Shown here piece by piece: positions 26,701-40,000 of a stretch of 64,000 nt of DNA. The stretch spans positions 24,040,692 through 24,104,691 of the forward strand of contig CM057167.1 in the NCBI GenBank assembly GCA_029962745.1, in the 5' to 3' direction. A program made the position numbers and the translations under genes. The first letter of the stretch is position 1. The number at the start of each line of letters is the position of its first letter. The notes below the pieces were generated by a model, which did not search any database, was not told the DNA's origin, and saw only the letters and a program-made list of their open reading frames with translations. The DNA comes from Echinometra lucunter (Eukaryota; Echinodermata; Echinoidea; Camarodonta; Echinometridae).

Positions 26701-27438
26701 CTTTTCAATGTAAAAATACTGAAAAACATCCTGTATTGTACATTAATATAAAAAATGAGAATGTTAAAATATGAGATATAGGTGCAACTGTCCAGTAGGG
26801 GGCAATGAAAGCAACATAAAGCAATATCAAAGATCATGACTACTTTAGTATCTACTGGAATGACAGCTCATATCAAAAACATGGAATGAGATTTTCATTT
26901 ATCAAAATCTCAAACAGCTCTCAATGATAATCAAGGTCATCAAGAAAAATGGAATTGTTGCAGTTTCTGCTGGACTTCATATATATTTCACAATGATGGG
27001 AAAAATTCAACAAAATAAAGCAATCACAACTGCTTTTGTTGTCATTAAATCGTGGAATTTGTACAAATTGGATTAGATGCCTTGAAAACAAAACCTGCAA
27101 TGTCCCAATGATAATGATTTAAAGATTATGAGATTTTGTAAGCTGAATTTCCATTGCATCTCTTGAACAAAACCCTTAATGTTAGAGAGATTTATCAATA
27201 TGGCTATTAGCAGTGTTTCCACATTAGCAAAGTTGAAAGTGAAGTAGGATGTCATAAAATCATTAGTTTATATTTCAAATCAACTAAGAATAAACTGTGT
27301 GCAGTTTTGCAATGCTACCCTGTTGGCATCAGTCAATTCCTCTACAGTGCATTGCAATAACATGACCGAACAACTTGGACAGATGTTCAATTTTTCTTAC
27401 CAGGATACCTTATACTATTACAGCTTTACATTAAACCT

Positions 27439-27591
27439 GGGCACCGTTTCATGCAAGTTGTCAGCACTGACAAGTTGTCAGTCACTGACAATTTCATTAA
27501 AATCCTTGGTTTTGATTGGCTGAGAAGCACTGACCACCAACTGTTACTATGGTAACTGTCAGTGACTGACAACTTTCATGAAAAAGTGCCC
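27439..27591. mobile_element. GGGCACCGTTTCATG MITE
   Basis: Inverted ends GGGCACCGTTTCATG and GGGCACTTTTTCATG, with AAGTTGTCAG arms, in the presumed integrin 3' UTR region. Confidence 0.7.
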
Positions 27592-28539
27592 TGCAATCAT
27601 ATTCTATAAAAAAAAAAACTTACCATTAATGGAATGAATATCGGGTCCATAACTCAATTCCAACCATACATGTCCACAGAAATAACATGTACCACATCAA
27701 AAACAAACATTTCTATCATATTTCAATGTTATAAGGGTACTATCAAAAGGCCGCCTAATCATATGTGTCATTGCCATTAATACACATTTTGCTGGTTTAT
27801 CATAAAGAATGAATTGTAGTCTATAGGTACCACTCAACATTTTGAAATAGTTAATAGTTTATCTATAATATACGCTTTGATTGGTCAGATTTGCATTATG
27901 TGACGTGTACATTTTAGTTATAGTGCTCGATCATTTCATTTTTCCTCGGGAATCTTTTGCCTATGGCTGAAATGTGGTATACTGGATCTTACATTAGGGG
28001 TCTTATTTATTATAACAAATTCTTCTGCTGCTGCACCACTACTGGACTACATGAACTCCAAATACTAAATTATCCTTCATGTAGGTCGAAACAAAACTGC
28101 ATTCTGGAAAATTCAGTATTCGTTGTGCCCATAATCCAGTAGAGTGTATGATAGACCATGCACTATATGAGAATATAAGGGGTTTAACAGCTTTGTTGCC
28201 AGAGCATATATGTTAAGCAAGTGTCTGCACTCCTCCAACGTAAGAGCAACTCCACTCACAGAGCTTGCAGCATCATTTAGAGTGTGGCTTTACTGTCCAA
28301 AATGTTCCATCACTACAAATTACTTCTCTATCTCTTCCTCTAAGGTTCAGTTCAGATGGCATTGTGTGGCTGGTAAATAGAGCATGGTAGGGTACAAACA
28401 GGCTCTTAACTCCTCACACATGACATCAACTCCAACAAAAACCAGCAAAGTGTCAAATTCTTCTTTGGGGACAAAATGGTGAGTAAATCTTCTTCGAGGA
28501 TAAACAGCGGTATGAGCCTTCCATATGGATGAACTACTG

Positions 28540-28683
28540 GGCCCCGTTTCAATAAACTTGTTATCAATAACAAGTTGCAATAACTGTTATAAACTACGGA
28601 AATCCTTGCATCTGACTGGCTGAGAGCAAAATTGTCACAGAAATGTGGCAGTTGTTACTGACCAGTTTTATGAAACAGGGCCT
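28540..28683. mobile_element. GGCCCCGTTTCA MITE within the duplicated integrin 3' end
   Basis: Ends GGCCCCGTTTCA and inverted AGGCCCTGTTTCAT. The parallel unit at 28751-28875 shows the empty site ACTACTGATGTC, giving a TG duplication. A relative is at 57906-58051. Confidence 0.78.
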
Positions 28684-28696
28684 TGATGTCATAAAT

Positions 28697-28740
28697 AGAT
28701 GCTAGTATGATCTAAAGTTATTGTCTTCATAATCTGTTTC
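28697..28740 (-). pseudogene. Duplicated integrin C-terminal codons after the stop
   Basis: On the minus strand this reads LNETDYEDNNFRSY then TAG, against [17 protein letters not shown] in exon 21. It belongs to a tandem duplication of about 125 bp (unit A 28751-28875, unit B 28478-28750), with unit B split by a MITE at 28540-28683. No acceptor or GFFRR segment accompanies the copy. Confidence 0.8.
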
Positions 28741-28825
28741 ATTAAGAGATGGGCAAGTCTTCTTCGAGGATAAACAGGGGTACAGCCTCTCACCAGGGAT
28801 GAACTACTGATGTCATAAATAGATG

Positions 28826-28960
28826 CTAGTATGATCTAAAATTATCGTCTTCATAATCTGCTTCATTAAGAAGTCCATCAGGGTTAAGGGATTCCTGCTC
28901 CTCTTTCTCCTGGATCAACCTCTCCATCTCTTCCTTCATTCTCCTCCGGAAGAAGCCGCA
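28826..28960 (-). CDS. Integrin alpha exon 21 (cytoplasmic tail) and stop
   Basis: Acceptor CTCTTCCAG. Begins [13 protein letters not shown], the alpha-tail motif that clasps the beta tail and binds cytoplasmic regulators, then runs acidic to DDNFRSY and TAG at 28826-28828. The last codons are duplicated downstream at 28697-28740. Confidence 0.94.
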   Translation of the reverse strand, partial: CGFFRRRMKEEMERLIQEKEEQESLNPDGLLNEADYEDDNFRSY

Positions 28961-31900
28961 CTGGAAGAGAAAAGTCAGACAAAATGATGCATGATGAAGA
29001 GCCCAAAGACCATCAAGAGATTGATTTGTATTCCTGTAATGGTCATGCTTACTGTTCCTAAGAGCATGATCACTGAAACTCTCTTCAAAATTATTATCCA
29101 AAAATGGTTATTTACTAGAAATTACAATCTTACAACTTTCACACTGCAAAAGAGTGCCTTCCATTATGTCTGCAACATGATTCATATTACATCTGTCACA
29201 CGAAGAATGAATTTGAAGTTGAAAATGCTATAAATCAGGCCTTTCCTCAATATTTTCAGCCATCACAATAATTTCTTCATGAAGTGCATTCTCTCATATA
29301 TCATTCCAATAAATTAATTAAATGTTATTTATTTTCTGTCTGATATGAACAAAAACATAATTTTAAAGAATAGGTGGCAAATGTACGGGCAGCTAGCTGC
29401 CAGGATAACGTCTAAGCATGGTACAGGTTAAATTTAGATGTTACAATGAAAATTGCCAGGTCTTTTGCCAAATTAACAATTATGCAGCACATTCTTGAGC
29501 CAAAGTGCCTTGTTGATGTGTCAATGGTTTCAAAATAAAGACTGAAAAACCTACCTTCCACATGACAAGAATAACTGCTATGAGACACACAATGCCAGCT
29601 ATTATGCTCAATGCCACAACCCACTTCGGCACTGGTTTATTACTCACTGATGACTCGGTATATATTACTGTTTTAACCTGTAGGAACAGAGGAAAATCAA
29701 GCAAAAGAAGTCAATGATAACTCACCCCATAGTACAACCTAGCAAAGAATTACAATGCTTACCATACACATACATGTGCTGAAATGAAAAATCCTAGATA
29801 TAATTATACAGGACCTTACAATTATTTTATTGGAATATTTCAAGTATAAAACATGTATACATGCATGACAACAGTGTGCAAAACTTCATGTCATTTGGAC
29901 CTTACAAGTAGGGTTGAATTACCTCCTCCCCCCCCCCCCCCCCCCCCCCAGTATAAATCATGCATTTTAATGCAATGATTAGTTGCGTGAAATATATTGG
30001 TAAATAGAATTTTGTATATAAGCATCACAACCAAATGCCAACAAGAAGCAGCAACACAGAATATCAAGTTATCCAATGTGGTGTCAGCAGTGTTATACCA
30101 TTCCACACTATCAATCCTAACCTTTTTCACATCCATCATATTTTTGCTATACTTTCCCTTGATATCAAGCTCATCATATTGTCACAAAAAGCACAATGAG
30201 TTGCATATATACCAAGAAAAACCTTTTTAATTTAAAAGATGATGAAAAGAAAGAAAATACATTGTATCTGGGCAAGTCAAAGATATATGGTCATTTAGGT
30301 ACCTTAGTGAAACAGAGCACCAGAAGATGCATCTGGATGCAAACAATACATCTACAAACAGCACATCTACAAACAGCAATATGCAATGTTCTGGACATGT
30401 CTCTTCGTGCTACTTCATTTCATTAAGCTACATTAGTGACCCATAAGCTACAAATCATTATGGAGTTATTACCATAAACCATGTATCATTGCACTTCATA
30501 CCTTTATCTGATCCAAACTGACGATTCATGGTAATAATACTTTGTAACGTAGGGTCACTAATGTAGCTTTGAAATGCAGTAGCAGAAAAAGACTTGTCCA
30601 GATATGATAAAATCAAAGATATAGTCAGAAACATACATGTACATGACAAAATAGCTTGAAAATGCCCATGTAATTTAATGTGTGAAAGGGCAAGTACATA
30701 ACAAAGGTTTTTATAAGGAAAGATTTACCTCCACCCTGTCGGGCCTGCCGGACTGAGGTTGTATATGTCTTCTAAGAGGGTCCTCTACTCCTATAATACC
30801 CTCAGAAAGAAGCTCAATTTTACCATAATCTCCCTGGAAAACAAAACATGTTTATCAACACCTTTATGTAAAACAAAACAAAGCTTAAAATATATATATC
30901 ACGTAAAGCATTATGGAAGACATATATTTCATGAAAAGTATTGTGAGAAAGCAGGAATGTAAAGAAAGATAATGTGGAAAAAAAAACACAAAGTCGAAAA
31001 GGGCATGAAAATGCCTCAAGTTTGTAAGTACGAAAAGGCAATGCACAAATAAAGAGTTAAAAATCAATATTGCACACATTGCTGGCTCTTGAGAATAAAT
31101 ATGTAGGCTACATGCGCTCCAAAATAATGTATTGGTATTGATATTCACCACAGTATGGAGATTATGTACTTAATATCAAGTAACATAATTTCATGTTGGG
31201 CATTTTTCAAGGTGTGCATATAGATTGCTGACTTGGAAATGGTATTTTGATAATATATGTATAGGTCAAAATAACATGTAACCTGTGTATCTGTGAGCAT
31301 GAAAAAAACGTCCCAGTCATGGTTTATTTTGATTTCTTAAACAATTTGAAGTAATGTTTTTAGTAAAAGCTCAAATATTTGCACCTTAAAATAGAGGAGA
31401 AGGAAATTTCATCTCACCCTTAAAAATGTATCTTCAAATATTCTCATACTGAGCTCAATAACTGCTCCTCCACCTGACTCTAAACTATCTACAAGGCATG
31501 GAATCATCGCACACTCGCTGTTCATACAGTTCTGAAGAAAAAAGAGAAGAAAAATATAATTAAGAATGACTGTTCTTCCTCCTGACTCTGAATTATGTAC
31601 AAGGCATGGAATCAATGCACACTCGCTATTCATACAGTTCTGAAGAAAAAAAGAGAGGAAAAATACTACTAAACTGATATAATCAGAACTGAAAAATCAA
31701 GGCTAAGTTTGGATTATTCAAATACATTGAGAGAAGATTGTTGGCANNNNNNNNNNNNNNNNNNNNNNNNNNNNNNNNNNNNNNNNNNNNNNNNNNNNNN
31801 NNNNNNNNNNNNNNNNNNNNNNNNNNNNNNNNNNNNNNNNNNNNNNNNNNNNNNNNNNNNNNNNNNNNNNNNNNNNNNNNNNNNNNNNNNNNNNNNNNNN

Positions 31901-34046
31901 NNNNNNNNNNNNNNNNNNNNNNNNNNNNNNNNNNNNNNNNNNNNNNNNNNNNNNNNNNNNNNNNNNNNNNNNNNNNNNNNNNNNNNNNNNNNNNNNNNNN
32001 NNNNNNNNNNNNNNNNNNNNNNNNNNNNNNNNNNNNNNNNNNNNNNNNNNNNNNNNNNNNNNNNNNNNNNNNNNNNNNNNNNNNNNNNNNNNNNNNNNNN
32101 NNNNNNNNNNNNNNNNNNNNNNNNNNNNNNNNNNNNNNNNNNNNNNNNNNNNNNNNNNNNNNNNNNNNNNNNNNNNNNNNNNNNNNNNNNNNNNNNNNNN
32201 NNNNNNNNNNNNNNNNNNNNNNNNNNNNNNNNNNNNNNNNNNNNNNGAGAAGATTGTTGGCATTACAGGGAGCATATGACTAAAAAGAAATCAGTCAGAC
32301 TTTTTCCTCATTTTGTAAGTTTCAAACTTTGCTTCACATATGACTCACTGATTTACTTTCAAATGCAGACTTTCTCTTTCTATATGATTTTGTCAAGCTA
32401 TTCAATGGCCAAAGATACTTTAAATACCTAAACCTGTACCATATTCAACAAAACAATCAATTTACTTCATAAAGATGTTATTCTACTCAAGAAGAATATG
32501 TGGGATCTTTTTACCAAAGTTAAACTTACCAGTTGCTTGTTTTATTAGAGCCAAAGAGATTTGATATTACAGGTTGATTTCCTTCTTCGTGAGAACTGGT
32601 CTTGTTCTTCTTTGCAAGCATTTTCTGGAGAAGTTTACTCTGTGCTGCCATGAGTGACTGGGTCTCACAAACACCTGTTCCCTTAAACTGGAAATAAACA
32701 CAGAGAGATGGGTTTAAAGTGATAACACAATGGTTAATTTTTTTTGATATATGATTGAGAATAGAATCTAATGACAATAACATTAAAAATTGGATGATTT
32801 TCAATCGAAATCAATGCATTTGGCAAATTATTTGTGATTAGTCAAGGGTTGACCGAAAATTTTGAGTATGGGGGGGTATGACGTAGATGTGGTTACCCAG
32901 CTTCGCGCATTGCAGTTGTGGCACGTGCTAGACTGTACAATATGTATTATACCTTGTGCGCATTGTGCTAGAATTGCGTGACTAGGTAACAACAATGACG
33001 TCATTGTGGGTACCCAGTTGAAACTGGAACACAGTTGAGGGGCCAAAAATAGGCTGAAATCTTACCATATTTTGGGTTTTTCTTGGCAACACGACTTTTT
33101 TAAACTTTAGGCACCTGATTTTAAAAGAACATTGTTTCAGCATTGGGTACCCCCTTTAAATGCATGGCACAAGAGCGAGAGGCCAAAGCGGACATGTGGA
33201 GTGTACGCCTTGGCCCTCCTGGCACGAAAAATGAATTTATGAGCGTGTGGGCATGTGGGTGTGTATCCAAAACTACAGTAGGGACATTTAATACTAAAAA
33301 ACAACTGATTGCTCCATTTTCTAAAAACACTGACTCCCAGATCAAACCCCTTATTTAAAGGATGCTACTCACCCCCCCCCCCCCCAACACTTATCATCAG
33401 GAATTCAGCCAGGATGTCTCATTTCATACATTCTAACTTAAATCTTTCTTAATAATGAAATTACAAGAAAATACTAAAAATCCTCTGTTTTTTAATCAAT
33501 GTAGGACATTTACTAAGTCAATGTATATTTTTCATACTAAGAAAAACAGGTCCTCCCCCCCCAAAAAAAAATCTTTTAAAAGAAGAAAATGTGTACTTGA
33601 AAAATAGCTGGATGAAATATCGAGAAATTGATTTTCTTATCTAGAAAAGGAACTTACATCTATATTTGAAAAATAGACAAGCATATCTCCACTTCTTGTC
33701 TTCCATGGAATGGTTATATTGACCAGTGTCATGAAAGGAAGGTTACTGGGTCCTAGATTCCGAGCCTAAATGGGAGGTGAAAAGCAGAGAGAGATTTCAA
33801 TATCATTTATGACCATTTGGAAAAAGCAATCACAATAATACTGTTTTATTTCAAAAAGTCATGAATTCATAAGACACTGTAACTGCTATAAATAGGACCT
33901 TCACATGACGAGAACCCATCGCTTAAAACTGAAACCCCGATTTGATTTTTGCAACTTCTAGACACCTGAGATTGCAGTAAGCCTAAATAAACAAAAGCAC
34001 TGAAAAACTTAATCCCCTTGCGCCGGAGAAACGACCTTCACAGTTT

Positions 34047-34088
<42 letters not shown>

Positions 34089-37000
34089 AAGGGAGAAAGA
34101 GAAACACGCTGGGGCTACACATGCATAGTGCACACACGACAGGCTAGTTTACTGAGTTAAAATGCTGCTATAATCGCCAATTCTGGGTCAGTTTGCTTCT
34201 TTCGAAGTTTAATTTTGTTTTTAACTAAATTATGAGTGACTTTTGGACATGGCAATATCTTAAAACAGGAGAAAGATATACTTTCCTACTTCACATTTCC
34301 TTTCAGGCAGTGCGGTGTTAAGAGTTTGTTAACACTATTACGTACGATGATGAGTGCAGGTGTAATCCAAAACCACCACCTCGCGTGCGAGAGATGTAAG
34401 ACACTGATAAGACTTTTAACAGGGAAATTGAATACGAGGGTGGTATACCCACCCGAAATACATAGGTTCCTGGTTATAGTGGTGGGGATTATTTTAAATG
34501 AGAGATTCTCGTATTATTAATTCACATTTCCTCAATAAACCTGAATGATATCACCATGCACAAGACCTCCTGCCTATACTGCATTTTATGCATCCATTGA
34601 GAAACCATCATTAGCCTGTACCCCAGAGACTTGGGTTCAGTTTGCATTTCAAATTAGCTAATACACCCACCAATGTCAATGCACTATACACGTAAGTCCT
34701 TTGCAACAAGCAATTCCATTCATTTAAAGTCACAGTAAACTTAAGCATTTGGACAGTGCCATTGACAGTCCTAATGTAAGATTATAATTAGAAATAAATT
34801 GAATGTTATTTCAGTTTTAATCAACTACAGCTTGGAAAATAAACACATTTTTAAAATTTGAAACTATTACTTGTGAATAAAAAAATGTAGAAAAACAAAT
34901 TACCTGGAGGTATATCTAAGCTTTTAAAAGGGACAGTAGTGCATAAGGGAAAATAAGAGATGCAGAAATTTTACAGATCCTGTTAAAAGATGGCACTGTA
35001 CTTCATTTGCTCCAGGCTTTTTTCATCAAAGATACGGCATCAAGATAGCATTGCAATAAGGGTTTATATTAAATTGAGGGTTAGGAACAGATTTTGCTCA
35101 TGGACGGATCTTAGGCATTGATTACTGTAATGTAGATTATCAAAAGTGGTGTCCCTTAGTTTTTACTGCCTTCTCCATGCCTGGGTATTCACAGTGGCTT
35201 CCTGCTCCCCTGTTCATTTGTCTACCCAGAAATAGAAGGATTAGAAGGAAAAGACACTGAGCGGGAAGGAATACTGCTTTAAACCATTCGTGACAGAGGT
35301 CCACATTTGTGTGGTTTGACCTAATAACTTGATGATGCAGAGCCCTAGAAATTATACCAAATACATGAGCAGAAAAGAGTAAAAAATTCTACACAAACTG
35401 TGCCCATTTTGGTTGCGTCAATATTCGGTGTTTGATGCTGAAATTTTTTTTAAGGAAAATAAGCATTAAAATCCTTAAATTGGCAATGTGATAGAAAGTT
35501 AAAATCACTGTTTTCCCCTGCAAAATTGGCAACTTTTTGACTTCTCATCATAATTTCTATCAATTTATATTCATTTCAGATACATGACATTTTATAAGAA
35601 AAATGTAGCAATAAAATAAAAATGTTGGTGTTGCCAATTTGAAGAATAAAAGCTGATCAATTAGGCTTTAAATAATTTCCTGTCACGAATGGGTTAAGCA
35701 GCCAAGGCCAAATTGGGCACTGACTTATGGTAAGAAGTTAAGGACAGACAGCAGAAGTATCATTGACCAGTGCTTGCGTCATACAATTCCAAGGGTATTA
35801 ATTCATTTTATTATTTGGGATGGGATACATAAGAACTTTTCTGAATGGTTGTCTTTTTTATTCCCAAAATTCACTAACAAGGGCCCCCCCCCCAAAAAAA
35901 AAGGTTCTCAGCTTTTTCAGTCTTCCATTATTTTTTTTTTTTGGGGGGGGGGGGGGGAATAACTTATTGTGTAAGCCACCCTTAAAATATGTCCCCACTC
36001 CCTAGTTAGCCATTGTACAGTTAATTTGCCACTCACATCATAGATGTGTTTGAACTCTGGTCCAATGAGCTTGTCCAGGTTGACTCTGTTGTTGTGATTT
36101 CAGATGGGATGAGAGGCAGGTCTTTATCCATCTGGGGGACTCATTGACGGTGGGGATCTGGCTGTTAGTACGCTGGTTACTGGCTGGGCCGTACAACACA
36201 CTGTTAGGTCTGGTTACCCTGTATAAGTGTAAACTATGAGAATAACAAAGGTGACATAGGGGGCGTTCACACACAAGGTAAAAATTGAGATTCAAAAATC
36301 GATTTTCCAATCGCGATTAGAAAATCGATTTATTTTGGTGTGGACAGAATAATCTCACTAATATTGCGATTCTAATCACGATTCAACTCGCAGTAAGAAG
36401 TGTGATATTTTTCAGAATAATCGAAGTTATTTGCCGAGCGTTTTGTGTGTGAAGAAATCGTGATTAGAAAATCGGTTTTATCTATCCCATCATTCTTTGC
36501 GCGTGTGCGCTCAATGCGCTTTTACCATCACTATGCGTGTATGCAGTGTGTGTTGCGTTACGGGATGCATGCAGTGTATACAGTGGACACACTGCACGTT
36601 ATCTTGGAGCCGGTGATCCCATGTAGTAAACAAATGCTTTGTACGATAGTAGGGGTCCCTACATAAGCATTTATTATTTAATTAATGAGTTTGTTGCTGT
36701 ACTTTCTGTAGCCCTTTTACTGTCGATGTGTATTTTGCCCCTCCAGTAGATCGTGTATAACAGAAGTTAGCGAGAGAAGTCTGTGGGCTCTCTGGCCTGT
36801 TTCTGTTGGCTTCCTTGTTTGTGTGTGTGTGAATGGTCGAAAAAATCGAAATTCTAATCGTGATTCAAATCGCGATCCTAATCTCGCTTTTTTCTGTGTG
36901 TGAATGGTGGTTATAAAATCGAAATTTATCAATCGCGATTCAAATCGCAAGCAATTTCAGCTTTCAATTCTTTTTGTGTGTGAACGTGCCTATAATGTCA

Positions 37001-40000
37001 AAGAGATTCGCAATCAATGAAAAATAAACTCAGTGTTATTATCAGTCTGTTATTAAAGAGAGGTAACTGTGATACCAACAACAGTAATGATAATATAAAA
37101 ACAAAATAATAAAAAGACTGAAAGAGAATGCTTGAAAAGCATAGAATATTCCAAAGATAACACATTCATAATGGTAATGATTAAATTGTGATGAAGATGG
37201 GAAAACATTCGTAATAATTAAAATGATGGTGTGGTAATTTTATAATGCACAGATACATAAAAACATTAGAAAGTGTTCAGGTGCTAAAAGCTGCATTCTT
37301 TGCCATGGTGCTATCTGATTCTATCCTTATAGCTACCCTGATCTGTATATTGTTATAGAACTAACAATAACACTACAAACTGATGGCTGCTGTTGATGAT
37401 GATAAAACGATGATGACAATAATCTTCATTGTGATGGTGGTAATGAGTGATATTGATGATAATGATGATGAAGATGATGATGATGATGATGATGATGATG
37501 GTGATAAATCACAAAATACTAGAAATATCACTGTAGATGACTAATTCCCCACCCCAATGTACTGCTAACTGTCCTAAGCATTGCTCGAAAAATGAGGAAG
37601 AAGTTTGATCTGCAATATCCCCCTGATTTATTGCCACAATTTGCTGTTACCATGGCAACGCAGTTTTCCAACACATTAAACAAACACGTCTTGCACATCT
37701 TCACCACAAGAACAGTGTGTTTGCCAAATTCATGAGCACTGCTGAGGGAAGTAGTTCGATCCACAAAATTTGCAGCAGACTGACCGACCGCTGATTCCTA
37801 TGTACCCCCTTCAAACTTCCTTTGGCGGGGGTGCATTGATAAAGATAACTCCAAAGTCCAAACAAAAAAATATAAAATCAGTATGGCATAAGGGTACATA
37901 CCCTGATATGGTGATATCTGCTTCTATCCTTATAGGTACACTAATCCTCTGGATGTTGTTATAGAGAGTGTGATTATACTCCATGCTGGAGGTAAAGGCT
38001 TCTACCACTATATCGATACTCCGACTGTTAGCATGAGCTGTGGGAACTGACAACTTCACCCTGAAGCTGCTCTGTAGGGTGAGAGAAGACAGAGAAAAAG
38101 TAATAAATACTGCTCTACAAAATTTATCAATATTTAATTGTGAGATAAATCTTTAGCTAATATTAATTTCTATGTTGGCATGAAAATGCTTCTTGTGGCC
38201 ACTACTAAACAGAAGGATTCATTAGTACAATTCTAATTGAAGACATTGGTTTAAATTTTCAGTGAAATATCTCAAAACTTGTAAGAAACCAATCTGTTAA
38301 AGCTCAATCAAAATAAACTAAATTTGTTGTCAAATAAATGAAGGTGCAGCATTTTCTAACCACATGTAAATCACAAACCTTTTGGAATCATTAAAATGTT
38401 CTCAGACAGAACAGGCATAAACTCAATACAAATACCAGCGCAGAAAAGAGAAAAAAGGTAAGGAAATTGAAAGGGGAAAATGAGAGAGGAGGTAGAAAGA
38501 GAGAGATAGAGTTGGGAATAGATAGGTTGAGGACATGGATGCAAATCGGTGGGGGGGGGGTGGGGGGGGGGCAGGAGCAGAGGCATCCCCCACGACCCCC
38601 CCCCCCCCACCATCACCACCCACCCTGGATGTTGGAACCATTGACCTGTTGTGGAATTTAGGAGTAAAAAGGAGTTTCTAAAAACAGCAAAACAAGGTGA
38701 GGACTTCATTTTGTGTTATCAAAAAATTTCAGATGTGTAACTCATACATTTCAAGACAGAGTTCCACCCATGAGTCAAGGGAAGAGATAAAGGGGAAATA
38801 CCAAGAATACAAAGAGATAAAAATAAACTTTAAAAAAAGGAACATCCCACCGCTGCCACCATATTACAATATTAAGTTTCAAAGCCTTATTCAGTCAGGA
38901 CACAACCATTGAAAAAACTTCAGCCAAATAGAAAGTTCCAAAGGTCTCCACTTATTCTGCCATCAAATGACAAAGGTAGCAACTCTGATTTTTTTTCAAA
39001 ATTTTTTTTTTGATTTGGGGTTATTTTTAGGTATGCTGTACATGATGGTCAAGACATTAAGGTCACATGGCCCACAATATCTGAAATACAGACATATCAA
39101 AAGAAAGCAACTTCATACATATCCACTTAAAACAGTGACATATTTTCTTAATTTACTAGGAAACTCATTCTAAAAAGTTACTTCCTTTAGTCACTGGACA
39201 GCAGTATTTATCTGTACATTAAAACAAAGAAAAGAAATGTGGAACATATTACATTCAAAATCATCTACTTTGCCACAGGTTCTTTTTCAGGTGGATTACC
39301 ATTTCGTGGGAATGGGACAAAATTCACATTAGGTGCTTTCACACCTACCCAATCAGGCAAAAAAACCTGGTATGTTGCCAGTGTGAATCAAAAGTACTTG
39401 TAATATCCGCAAAGAAAAATGGCTGTAGTTTAGTAGGTGCTTTCTCAAAATACACATACTTTCTCTCCAAAGGTCACAGGGATATTTGCAGTGTGAAAGC
39501 AAATTACGAGAACTTCTATTCTGTGGTACACTAGCACATGAATGGTAATGCACATGTTCATTACTATGAGAACTTTCCCGTTGAGGTCTGGTTCAAGGAG
39601 GTGTGAATGCACAAATAATTATCAGGTATTTTGGGGTCTGAACGGGTTTCTCGTAATTCATGGGTATTTTTCCTGATCGGGTAGGTGTGAAAGCACCTAC
39701 AGAAGAAAGAGATCTTACTCTTGAGTTGGCTTTCATAGGGTTATCCACATCACACAAAACTGCTGCAGTCTCATTGTTAGGTTGCCCGTGGTTGGCAAAG
39801 GACAATGGCCTCTTGTTGCTGCAGAAAGATAAATAATGATGCAGTTGCACTGGGAAATTCAATCTGTATGCAAACATAATGGCAACAGATCTGGTCTGCT
39901 GACAATACCTTCTAAATATAATTAAAGACTAGTGGTTCATATTACATCTTACAGTGATACATGTAATACAAAAAAATCATTGTTCGATGGTCATATCAAG

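Larger units (their letters stand above)
23810..28825 (-). other. Probable 3' UTR / 3' flank of the integrin gene
   Basis: No coding exon is recognised here. The stretch 23810-28340 is AT-rich and unusually poor in foldback elements compared with the rest of the window. A minus-strand AATAAA lies at 23828-23833, a plausible but unproven polyadenylation site. It holds the MITE at 27439-27591 and the duplicated tail at 28478-28750. Confidence 0.3.

Noticed and set aside
28347..28580. 77-residue minus-strand frame after the integrin stop
   Set aside because: It begins inside a MITE and continues into 3' UTR-like sequence; no splice sites or known motif.
31709..32431. Open frames of 180-240 residues
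   Set aside because: They consist of the N run.
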